Shown here: positions 51,836-63,145 of the stretch, piece after piece | How positions within the stretch are numbered: position 1 is the first letter of the stretch | Layout: every line of letters begins with the position of its first letter | NCBI GenBank assembly: GCA_023333565.1 | Contig: JAJKFH010003493.1 | Location: 2,108,001-2,172,000 of the forward strand | Source of the DNA: Puffinus mauretanicus | Taxonomy: Eukaryota; Chordata; Aves; Procellariiformes; Procellariidae | Direction: 5' to 3' | Length of the DNA: 64,000 bases | Position numbers and translations under genes: made by a program | Notes under the pieces: generated by a model | The model's input: the letters and a program-made list of their open reading frames with translations, nothing else | Told to the model about the DNA's origin: nothing | The model's database searches: none

Positions 51836-53130
51836 TAGAAAAATCTTCTATCCCTTTGCTACTTTTGTTAAGTGATTACTTATTTATCAGTGTCCTGCAA
51901 GATCAGCTTGATGGCCACCTGGAGGTAAAATTCTCACTCTACTGAAGCTAATGGCAGAACACCCATTAACTTGATTTCCCTGTCTGATGTGTTACACCAA
52001 AAGCAATTTCTGGACAGACACAATCCTGTTTTGGAAACTGCCAGTTTTGAAACCGATGCATCAATAATTACCTGAAATATTGACACTGAGGGAGAAAAAA
52101 AAAAAAATCAATTTCTGAAAAATTTCCGCGTGCATGAAAGCTTTCAGTTTCCCCATAGAAGCTACAGAATGAAGGACACTGAGGAGGCTCTCTGCTCGCC
52201 TCAATGCCATGGCTCAGGCAGGGCACTGGGGAACTGCGTCTGAGGGTGATTTTGTATTGGGCTGTTAAAACACTAATTGGTTTACCAGCGACTGTTCTCA
52301 CAAAGGACAATTAGTTTATCTTATTATCACTTAAGAGATACCTCACTGATCGTTCTCTCTTTTTTTATTTTTCTTTTTTTGGGCGGGAGGGGGAACTGCC
52401 TCTATCACCAAATAAACAAGCACCCGTTATTTCCTAAGCTGGGTGAGTGAGTGACGCGATGGCAATACGCTGCTCCTGTGCTCTGCTGGGGAACTCGCCT
52501 GCTCTCATGACCACCACCTTCAAAGTCATCCAGAGCTACACACGCCTTCTTCCTCCGTGTTTCACCCAAATGGTTGGTGCCTACCAAGGGGTCCTCATTT
52601 TCTCAGTCTCTGTACTGAAAGCCTCAGGCTGAGAACAGGGCACTTCTCGTACTACTCTCAGCAGTGAAGTTTGCTCTCTCCACAGCTGTTTAAGTCTATG
52701 TACAGCAAATGGCTGGTCTTCTCGGAAACAACCTGCTTGTGCAACACTAGTAAGTGCTACTGGTGTCTTCAGAGCTACTGGGAAGGCTGCAGCCGCTCCA
52801 TATTGCAAACACTACTCCTGAAGTTATTTGTGCAGTGCTCCAGGCAAAAGCCGGCGAGCGCTGCAGCCGGCTCCCGAGCATCACCACCCTGCACGAGGAG
52901 CTACCCATCTGCTCCAACACCCACTGTTGAGGGAAGACAGTAGGAGCCACAGAGCAAATTCAACCACCCAAAAGCAAGGCAGTCCAGGGCTGCCTAAAGG
53001 CTTTGTTTCTTGAGACAACGTGCTACGCCCTTGCATCTGCTAGTCAGTGATCAGTAACAACATCCACCGCTGTATACCATTTTTATTCGTAATTCTTTGA
53101 AATTACAGAATTACAGCCTGAAACCAAAGT
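51836..53130. other. Sequence upstream of the beta-1 exon, no recognised gene
   Basis: No coding exon is recognisable. A T-rich tract (52358-52380) is followed by a G-rich stretch at 52381-52394 containing the GC box GGGCGG, about 600 bases upstream of the exon boundary. 52450-52930 is more GC-rich than its surroundings but shows no clear CpG cluster. Confidence 0.5.
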
Positions 53131-53134
53131 CAAG

Positions 53135-53232
53135 AAGATTTTTGGGTGGGAAAATAAAGGCACCGGTGAAATGACTTGTCAAGGTCACAAAGCAAAATCG
53201 ATGCCAGAGGAGGGGAACTGCGACAACACAAC
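53135..53232 (-). repeat. MIR SINE relic (minus strand)
   Basis: Read forwards, this follows the reverse complement of a MIR core: a 'gaggaaactgaggcac'-like start, then ATGACTTGTCAAGGTCACA, then CAAAGC..GATGCCAGAGGAGGGGAACTG. The most diagnostic part is the ACTTG(CC)CAAGGTCACACAGC core. It is strongly diverged, as expected for a pre-avian SINE. The TCAAGGTCA within it (53179-53187) is also an extended nuclear-receptor half-site. Confidence 0.7.
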
Positions 53233-56200
53233 GTTGACTATCACTACCGCTACTCAGTCGAGTAGTTGTCGGTAAGAATTCAAATGAGCAAGGAAAAAAA
53301 AAAACCCCAAATGCATACGTTTGCCTGTCAGAGAGCAGCAGAGTGTTTCTGCTCTGTGTGGAATACCAGCAAAGGTTACCAGCTGTGCATGTTTTCAGAC
53401 AGCAATTTCTGCTGAGTGCAGCCTGCTTGGGGATAACAGAAATGTAGCTTGTAAGTATTTGATAACTGTGTAAATTATGCACAAAATACCTTTAATGCTA
53501 ATGGAAACAGACGTATGCAGAGATGAGACTGTTACAGGGGGTATAGCGAGCTAATGCACAGCTGTTGGCCATGCCGAGCTCGAGGACCACGTGCCTGGAG
53601 ACCGGTGAAACCAGGCAGATCTTCTGAGGAAGCCTCAACAGCCAAAATATATCCACTCATTAACAACACAAAATGACATGAACCATCACAGGTGACTGTT
53701 TTACCTAGCTAAAGCTTTACGAAGCTTAAGAGACAGGGAAAGCCAAGTATCAAAGGAATATGCAAAGAACTAATGTTTTCTAAAGCAATTCCACAAAAGC
53801 CGGCAAAAATACCACGCTTCAAAATGTTTGCAAAAAAACAAAGAGGGGAGGGGTATTGATGAAAACCAGCCCCAAAAATCTATGCATTAAATGAATCACA
53901 GAACAAGGCCACCTATTTTTAAATTACGTAAGGCTTTGAAAATAAAACTCATCTTACAGAACTATGTAATACCTTCAGTTATATTTCTATTAGCCAGAAA
54001 GATGTAGAGCTCAGCATAAATTATAAAAATTCCCAGAACCACAACATTCCCAGAACCACATATATTTGTATATTTAAGTGACAAGTATTCAGAAAAGAAG
54101 CAACTCCTCCAGGACGGAGAGGAAAAAAGGGCACTCAGGAAACTCTTTGGTCACTTCCTCACCACTGGAGGAACGTGTTCTGTGATGGACCTGCTGATGA
54201 TAAAATGCAGCAATATTATAGCTCCTTAGTATGTAACTCCATATGAAATATCTAACAGTGTCAAACCTAGATTATAATCTGATAGTTCTAATCCTATAGT
54301 TCTGCATGCTTATAATTTGATGTGAGGTGTAACTATATACTGAAATTACTACCCGAAAGCAAGTTTCTCTCGCCTGACTCAAAAATCACCCTCCTTTTAC
54401 CCTTCATGGCAGGAAATTTCCTGCAGATAGGTGTGCCGGAGATGAGCCTTCAGAATTTGTTCCTCTGCTTTTCTCTCTAATTAAAGGCAGAGAGGGAAGA
54501 CAGCGTAAAAGGTATGATGCTCTAAACAGTATCAGTCAACTCTAAATAGCATCCCTCAGGAGCAGCAGGACGTTACACGTGTTCACATGGCTGAACATCT
54601 GTACGATGGCCGAGGAGGAAATCCTAGGCAGATGCCTATGTTCCAGCAACTCTACCCATGTAAAGAAGCAAATGCCACCCATGCTCTGTGCTTTCTGAGG
54701 GATTTCAAGTCACCAGCTCTGCTAACAGAGGTTACAGACCCATCACCTCCATCACTGCACAGCAGAAGACACCACAAAGTAGAAACTGCTGCAACACAGG
54801 AAACCCAAAAATCAGTTGTCCCCACGCATGCCAGTTCCACAGCACTAAAGGCAACTCCTAAGGCAAGACTTCACTCGTGTCACCAGACTGACACGTTCAC
54901 ACCCCTCAACTCACTGATGAAGATCCCCAGCATTGGATACCAGCCACAGACATCTAGGCTGCAGATGGTTTCAAGGTGAAAACACCTCTTTTCCTCAGCT
55001 AAACCTGCACCACAGTGCAAAACACTGTAAGACACTGTACGGGTGCCAGCTTTGAGAAGGAGACTTTCCTTTGCTGTACTTGCTCTGGTAAATGCCCCAC
55101 AGCTGAAGGAGCAAGTCCTCTCTGGACTTTGACACTTGCCCAGAAGCAAGCCCCATCCTTTCACGCCATATGGGCCTTGACCATACTCTCCTCTAGCCTA
55201 CACCTGGATTCCCTTGAGGAGGTTGCTAATGAGCTTACTCTAAATAGGATGGGAAAAGCCAGCTACCACAGCTGAGGAGCAATCCCAGGAGGAGCAAGCT
55301 AAACTGACCGCAGAGTCACCTTGGCAGTTGTTGAACACCTATTCATGTGAGGCAACAGCACAGATTTCTGCCCTGTACGTATGAGGCAAATTTTTCAGAA
55401 AATAGCTGTCATCGAGGCACTTCAGAGGATCTATCCGGTATTATGATGAAAATCCTCTTCCATTCGACTTGTCCTTAGGGACTGTTCATGAGTACAAGGC
55501 CCTTAGCATGAACAGTATGGAAAAGGATCATACAGAAAAGTTTCTTTGAAGGCTCACCAAGAGATGATCACATTGTGCACTACATCGCATTGAACAGCGG
55601 CCAATGACTCTTCTTTGACAGAACATATGCCTCCTTTTTGGTTTTTACAGGCCTTTTATTGACTTGACTTCAGTGATAAAGCAGATGGCCACAGGGGAAG
55701 GAGGCTACAGTAGCTCCAGCGCAGAGCAGACAGCATATTTATCAGCTGCCGTTAATGCAGCAGGTGTACCTGTCTCTTCCACATTTCTTCTTGGTGTTTG
55801 TGTAGCTGAGCAGATATTTAAAACCACAATTTTTCACGTATAAGCTCCAAATCTTGCCGAATAAACAGCGACCCAACTTTTCTTATTGTCTCTTAATTTC
55901 CCATGCGTTTTGCACAGGCTTTACTACAGAAAACAGTTTTGCTTTCCACACATCTGTCAGTTCTCCTAGAATGTATTAAATGAATTGGTTGTCATTCGTT
56001 ATATTGCTATTTAGCTTACATTTGGTAACAATATTTGGTATTACTGTAACATAATTCATCCTTCTGCATTTTGCACTTGCATAAGATTTTCTTTCAATTC
56101 ATAAGATCCCTGTGCTGTTACAGGTGACTCTGACGCACACCAACAGCTGGAAGGCAAGACGCCAAGCCAGGAGGCTTGGCCGATAGTCCTGTGCCAGTAG

Positions 56201-58846
56201 GAAGGCTATGCTCTGGCCTCCCTTCTGCCAACACCACCCCGATTCCACATTGCTCTTCCTCCCCTCTCACTGTCCATAGCAGGGAATTAAGTTGTCAGCA
56301 TTGCAAGTAAAGCATGATTTTTGCCTTTTTTTCTTCCCTCACTTCTGAAAAGGTCAGTGGGGAGTTCTGCCCTACCTGCGGTGATGTTTGAAATTCAGTA
56401 GTCATTTTAAGATATCCACAACTGTGGCATCCAGCAAACTTTTAAACTAAATCCACTGTCCCTACACCCTCCCACCACAGCAAACCACTGTTGCTCTTCC
56501 TTTACAATTGGGGGACGAAACCACAAACACAGGAGAGGCACGCCGACACCAGGACATGCTCTGCACGGAGCCGGGTGCTGGGGAATTTGCTGCTCCAAGC
56601 CCGGCGGTCTGCAGCATAGATGTCCCCAAAGTTTCCAGGGTCACAGAGGAAGTCTCTTCTAAGTTCATTTCCCATTTTCTTGCCAACGCCAAAAATCCCC
56701 CCTCTCTTAAATCTTAGGCTAACTCCTAAAACAGGAACCTCTGGACTGCAAGGGCAGCAAGATGGGAGAGGCAAGTTGCTCCTCTCCCAGCAACAAAAAC
56801 AATTGCAGAGAAATTTCACATGCAAAACCTTTCAACAATATATTACATCTTTTTCCCCCAAGAGACAGAATTGACGGAGTCCTTATTTATTACGCGGCTT
56901 AGAGACATATTCTAATGCTGTTTTCAAAATGAGTCAAGATCTAATAGTTTCGGAAACCCTTACTGTATTTAATGTATAGTTTGTATTGAAATCCCTGATT
57001 ATGCATATGCTTTCTATTATGCTAGCTGATGGTGCTGCATTGAGTAGTACTGAATAATTCAGCAGATTTAGCACTAGTCAAGCGTAAATCAGTCAGATAC
57101 AGTAACACAATAACCACGCTGCCTTTAAACTCTTAAAAATGTGTGGAAACTTTATTTCAAAAAGGGGCGTACTCCATTTTCCACCAGTCCTCGTTGACTG
57201 CGAGATGTTGCATTTTTGTTTTCTTGGCTATCCAACGAGATTTAATTAAACAATAAACTAGTTACCGTGGCAGAAGTAAAAAAAAAAAAAAAAAAAAAGC
57301 CCTTTGGAGTGTTATGTTTCCTTTATTAGCATAGTGATGTGAAACTAAACAGAAAAAGCAATCTAATAACAAACATTCCTTTGAGAAGGGCTCCGGGAGC
57401 AAAAGGACATCCACTTATTGTTCAGCCCATCCCATTGGTCCATATACGGCAATAAAGGTACAATAGAAGGAAACAGGAAACAGACTGGCACATCTGCATT
57501 ATCTTATTAGAGGCTAATGGATATCTGAGAGGAACATGCATCTGATGCTGAATAGTCTGTACCAATCTCCGAAGCAATTACTCTTAATTAGTGGATTCTG
57601 TTTATAGATGGAACTTAGTGTACCCTTCTGTATCAAAGAGATGCAGGCATCTGGAGAGAGATATGGTTTTCTTAAAGGGAAAGCACTACAGCACAGTGTG
57701 AGGGTTGGGTTGGGGTGGGTTTTTGGCAAATAAAAGCTCTCTGAAGCATAGCATATTCTACTGTATTATTAATCAAAAGAGCATGCTGGTTTAAAAAAAA
57801 GGAAAAAAAACCCAAGACCATACTGTTAATCTCAAACTCTGAAAGTAAACATAGAAAGCTAATACTTGCATATGAATTATATGACAAAAACCACTTTGAT
57901 GATAAGCAAATAAACAACCGAGCCCAAAATTTTCAACTGCTGGCCAAAAAGCTTAAAATAGCAGCTTAAGTCAGAAGAACAACATCTGCATTTTGTATCT
58001 GCCAAGTCTGCAGCCAAAAAAAGTAAACCACTCTATATGACCAGATGCATGAATAAAAAAGAAAATGCATGAAACAGAACTTCAAAGTCAGTTTATTGAA
58101 AAGCAGATCTGTAGCTCTTACATCCCATAACCACAATTGTCATATATCTTCAACTATAGGTGCAAGACTTATAGGAGGAGGGAAGATAAATTGTTGTAAC
58201 AGAATTAAGACACTATTACTACAACACTTTTCCTACATCTTGGTATGTAAGATAGCTGTCTACTTAGGCGACTGTGAATTCCTTTTTGTCATAAAGCTGA
58301 CACTTGCAAAATGGGTTTCTGTTTTATTTGTTTTTTCCTGACTGAGATTGTTAAGAGATAATTAATATAATTAATGCAATTGTTGTTTATTTGAAAATCC
58401 TACTGGGAAGTATAAAAAGGGGGGCAGGAGGGGGAAGCTTCTTTTTCCCTAAGCAGCTATGCTTCGTATTGCCTGCATTGCAAACACACACTGATATATG
58501 CCTGAAAAAAAACAAATCTAAATCTGAAAGGGGAAAAGAAGGGAAAAGAAAAAAAAAAAAGTGAGACACAATGACACCCATTTATTTACACACCATACAA
58601 CAGTACCCTGCTGTGCCAGCTATTGATTTTAGTGGAACTGAGAGTCCATGTTGGAGAGTAGCAGCTGTGAGTACATAGCCTGAATCCTCATATGGGAACA
58701 ATACTCTGTAAGCAGAATAACCTATTTCAGCCAACCTTCACGTATAACATATAACATTAAAAACACACACAGCTTACATTTCAAAATCTGAAAGGCGCTA
58801 CGGTTATTTGTTCCACAAAGGTTCAGGGGAGTTATTAATTTATTTG
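53233..58846. other. Upstream region, no gene recognised
   Basis: Non-coding sequence. 54580-55300 has long open frames on both strands and a slightly higher GC content, but no recognisable protein. A poly(A) of about 21 bases lies at 57278-57298. 57160-57270 has a TTTAATTAAAC-containing stretch. Confidence 0.45.
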
Positions 58847-58910
58847 TGCTAGCACAATGCTAGCATAATGAAGAGATGTGAAGGATTGAAAATCCATGCT
58901 TCACATCTCT
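58847..58910. repeat. 11-bp tandem pair followed by a 12-bp-arm hairpin
   Basis: 58847-58868 is TGCTAGCACAA then TGCTAGCATAA. Directly after it, AGAGATGTGAAG (58872-58883) and CTTCACATCTCT (58899-58910) are exact reverse complements around a 15-base loop that can itself pair GATT with AATC. The structure is clear; its origin and role are unknown. Confidence 0.85.
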
Positions 58911-59042
58911 GTTATTCTACAGAGATGTTAATTCTGTTCTATACTAACCATATTTAAGATCCTCCCACTGCATCAGGCAATTTCTCCTGTTTGCTGTTTT
59001 AAACGGCTGTTTGTAACTGAGATGTGGAGTGGGTTTTTTTTT

Positions 59043-59086
59043 GGGGGGGGGGGGGAGGGAGGGCGGTAGGTTTGGGTGGGGGGGTG
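59043..59086 (+). repeat. G-rich tract with G-quadruplex potential
   Basis: A run of 13 G is followed by GGG, GGG, GGG and a G7 run with one- to ten-base loops, flanked on both sides by T-runs. It meets the usual four-tract G3 rule several times over on the plus strand. In such a region the assembled length may be inaccurate. Confidence 0.8.
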
Positions 59087-59099
59087 GTTTTGGTTTTTT

Positions 59100-60140
59100 T
59101 ACAGCTATCTGCATTCCATATTTCTTTCATTACTCAGCAGTTGCCAAAACTATACTGAGAAGTAAAGATAAATGGTTAGGTCAGGTGATGAGGTTAACAA
59201 TTTACTGTGTGTACTGCCCCGAGAGCCAGATATAGTAGAATTGGCTCATGTTTATGTACAGGATAAGAAGTTGATTTCCTGTGCAGTGGCTTTCAATCAC
59301 CTCTGTAAGGGACCCTCTTGCAGTTTTCTGCAGAGAATTCAAGGGGTTTTGAATACATTTTGTGCTGGTATATAGGATACTCTGCTTTGTAACTAAACGC
59401 ATTCCTTACTTATTCTGCCACATTCAAAAATCCCAATGGACTGCCAAGAAAAGAAGTTCTCTTTCATTTATGGAAAAAGGAGGGTAACTGAGCTTCCTGC
59501 TCCCTGAGCTTAAGTGAACTTTTACACTGACTTCCCCCCCCCAACTTTAAAAGCTATTTCTTAATGCTTAAAATTACTCTTTCAGCGGAATCAAAACTTC
59601 TGTTCTTGCATTGTCATCTCTGTTGGTCCTTATTAATGTTTCTAAGGATGTAAAACAGTAACTCCATACTGAGAATATCCTAAAAGAGAGACCATCTCAC
59701 GGACTACAAAGGTTTAGGAGATCAGAGATTTGCCAGACCAAATGTGTGGGTGGGTTTTTTTTTTTTCAATCTGAACCTGCTTCCCTGTTTCTCAGTCCAT
59801 CCCCAAACTCGAAGGCAAATATACATCATTTCTCTCAAATACGATTCCGATGATCCTCAATTTAGGCAGCACAGACTAGCCAGCAAAAACAGCTCTTCTA
59901 AAGCAGGCTGGTCACTCAAGTAACATATAACCAAAAACTCAAATACAAAGTTTTTCCCACACAAGGTGCTATGCCTATTGCTTTAGTCTTGTTCTCCTAC
60001 TACATTTTTTCACTGGTTTTCCTTTGTTCCTGCATAGTTTCTACCTATAGTTCAGAAAAACTAGACTGGACTCTCCAACCCAAATTGTCCTTTACAGTCC
60101 TATGTGTCCAACCAGATTGTTTTGATCCTACCTGCTTTAT
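59100..60140. other. Upstream region, nothing recognised
   Basis: AT-rich non-coding sequence with a C9 run near 59534-59542 and a T-run at 59755-59766. No exon or repeat family is recognisable. Confidence 0.5.
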
Positions 60141-62480
60141 GTGAGACGGCAACCAGTGAAGAGGAAAAATTATCATTGATGGGACTAAAGAACCTATCCC
60201 TTGGGCTCCCTTCTCACCATCCAGTCAAGGCAGAGAAAAAGAACCACAGATAACAAAGGTGGCCGGCAACCAGTGCCAACACGCTTCTAAGATTTGGGAA
60301 GATTTACACAGGCCAACAGGTAGCCCCTTAAACTGAGAGCGTACTCAACTATCTATAAAGGAAAGGTAGCATCACTGATCTCTGATTAAGTTCAGAATGG
60401 GACATGCTTCCTGTCCAGCAAAAAGATCTTCCATTGAAGGTCTTCCCCTTAACTGGCAATTAATTGGTCTTTAACTCTGGCTACACCAGAGTTAGACACC
60501 TCAAGATAGCATTACATTGATTCCCAGTCAAAGCAAGTTTTTGTGAGAAAGGCTCTTGAAAAGAGATGGGAGGCCGGGGGAGACTGAGCAGGCAAGGAAA
60601 ACCACATCCTGCTGTCTACATTCAGTAATGTCATCCAATATTATGGGACGTGCAGATGTCTTCCCAAGTGGTGTTACAGCTAGGAGGATGCAGGGGATCT
60701 ATCTGAAGACTCACAAGCATGCCCTCAGAGTGCTCATCCTTAACTTTCTAGCTGATGGGAAACATGTCATGGTGACCAATGACAAATACAGCACTTACCA
60801 TCACTGCAACTACTAAAAAGGCCTTATACTGACTGTTTATAACCTTTAAGAGGCCTCTGAGATCAGTAAGAGAGGTCAAGTGATGTTATTGTTTTGGTGA
60901 CAGACGGAAGATCCCTAGTAAATGATGGTGGCCTGGGAATCATTAAAAGAACAGAGTACTTCATCTGCTCAGAAGCTGAAGAGGGAAGCAGCTTTAGAGG
61001 GCAGCTCCTTGACAGAGAAGTACATCTCTTTGGGAGGCCAACACTCTATGGTCATGATGAGCACTGCAGGTGACCCACTGAAACAGGATGACAAGATACT
61101 TCATTAAAGGGGAGCACAAAGACATGCAAGACCAGTGGTAACTTTTACTGGTGACAATAAGCAGGTGCTGGTCTCAAAACCCCAACCAGTGAAGCCACAA
61201 GTCAGGACAGAGGTTCATCCAATGCTCTTTGAGTGGCAGGTGCTGAAAACATTAGTGTTGATGGCTATGCTTTATCTGCACATCAATGTAGGTGATGTAA
61301 AGTCACTGTAGGCTAATATTGGGAAGGATCAGGGCAATTTAGATTTGCAACATCTGCTGTTAGCCTTCATTGAATAAGACACTGCTAGAGATGACTGTCC
61401 CAGTACAGAAGCAAGTCTCATCTGTGTGTTCAGCCTAAGAGGTATCTTCCTGAGAAGTCTTGGTCTTAGCAGAACCATCACAACAAAGCAAAGCAGCACA
61501 CCATCTCCCTCCCTGAGATCAGTTGGGTAGTCTTCCTCTGCATGGACCCATACAGGGCATCTTTAGTGACACAAAGGATGGAACCTAGTAGTCAAATTTA
61601 GCCAACCTGATGTCTAGCCACAACTGCAAATCGTGGCATTAGACTTGCCTTCATTGCCAACTTAAGGAAGAAAAAGCTCTAGAGCGTCAGTTTTCATGTA
61701 TGCTTTGTTCAATACCTGGACAACTGGCAAATACAGATCTTTTTGTGCCCCACTATGGCACAGATGTGCTGCCTGGAAATGCACTGAAGAAGGGTCAGTG
61801 CAATGTAATCTTCACACACTATGCAAAGAAACAAAGACTTCAACAGTCACCGAGATAAACAAAGAGGAGAATAAAATTCTGTTTAATTTGCAAAACATGC
61901 ACCACAGTGGATGGCTCTGCCTCAGTTCAGCACACTTTACTTTATATGCCACACAGAGAAGGATCCTGCACGAGTCCAATTTACCGCAAAGAAAAATTCT
62001 GCTATCTGAAGTAATCTAAACCCATTGTTAGAATGAACATGTGGATTCACTCAAAAATGAATAATGTTTATTCAAGAGGCTGTCTAAGAAACCTGAAGGA
62101 AGATTTTGTTAGGGATATGCCTGAATTGTGAAACGATGATCTCGGCTTCTCAATCCCCCAGACAGAGTTAGGAGGCTACGTTCAGGAGGTAGGTTCAACC
62201 TGTCAGCAGTCCAATTTTTTGCACTACAAGGCTGGAAATTCTACTTCCTTGGAGCTAGAGGAGTTTGTACCCTTGCTGCACCCCTTTGTCAAGCGAGGAG
62301 GGTGATCCAGGTGAAAGAGGGGAGAAATAGGGTTCAAGCACTGGTTGTGAACTTCATTTCTGAATACTAGTCTGTCAGACCAGAGGTGCATCTATCATCT
62401 TAATATCACAGAGGTGTGGACACTCTGCTAACACAAAATAACTTAACACACATAATTTATCATCTTTCGTTATATACGGC
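60141..62480. other. Unidentified CpG-poor block, possibly an old repeat
   Basis: Even composition, no simple repeats, few CpGs and many TG/CA steps, as expected for old methylated repeat DNA. Moderate open frames occur on the plus strand at 60556-60816, 60922-61107 and 61696-62019, but none shows a family motif. It includes a 9-bp-arm hairpin at 60472-60494 with an outer GTC/GAC pair. I cannot name it. Confidence 0.3.
60467..60497. repeat. Short imperfect hairpin
   Basis: TAACTCTGG (60472-60480), loop CTACA, CCAGAGTTA (60486-60494), with an outer GTC (60467-60469) and GAC (60495-60497) also pairing across a small bulge. Confidence 0.75.
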
Positions 62481-62639
62481 AAGTCTAATAGTATGTCTGC
62501 TGAAAGGTTCTGTAATTCCTCTAAGTTATTAGAGTCTTCAGTCCTACTTTACCCAGAAGACGACATTTCTGCTGTCTACTTCAGGCTCCTGAACCTTCAC
62601 TTATTACATATCACAAGTTCCAATATATTCCCAGTAAGA

Positions 62640-63145
62640 CTCCCCGAGGGTCAGCAGAATATGCCAGAGGGCTGGCGGAGATTATCAACATTTATTTTAA
62701 AACCTCTGTTCTCTGTAGCTCCCTGTCACAGGAACAATAGGGTAGCAAAATTAGGAACGAGCGCAGCCATTAACTAGGAGGGGACAAAGCCATAGAGTGG
62801 ATTGCAGAACAAAAATAGCATTTTTATAGTCAATATTTTGCTTAACAGGGAGCCAATAAAGCAATTGCAAAATGCTAATAATACGCTGAGATAACACTGC
62901 ACACGTAAGCACCTTCAGAGTCGTCCTCTGAATCATCTGAAAATGTTGCAAAACGTTATCAATCAGGTCATAAGGACAGAGGTGCAATAATCAATCATGG
63001 TAGCCACAAAACCAGCACATCTTTTCCACATCCTAACACAGTCAGAAGATCTATGTCCCAGAACTATTCTAAGAGGGGTGCTGGACAGATGGATTACATT
63101 ATCAGAAAGACCAAAGTGAACTACGACCTTACATTTTACTTCCAA
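62640..63145 (-). repeat. L2-like LINE relic, C-terminal part of the reverse transcriptase ORF
   Basis: The minus-strand translation, with one frame change near 62970, reads FVATMIDYCTSVLM, then LQHFQMIQRTTLKVLT, then LLYWLPVKQNIDYKNAIFVL. These match the L2-clade blocks 'V.SRIDYCNSLL', 'LQ.IQN.AARLLT' and 'LHWLPVK.RIDFKILLL..K.LNGL.P' in the right order and spacing. It is diverged and frame-shifted, so long inactive. The 3' remainder (below about 62700) becomes unreadable, and the catalytic domain (above 63150) is not recognisable. Confidence 0.8.
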
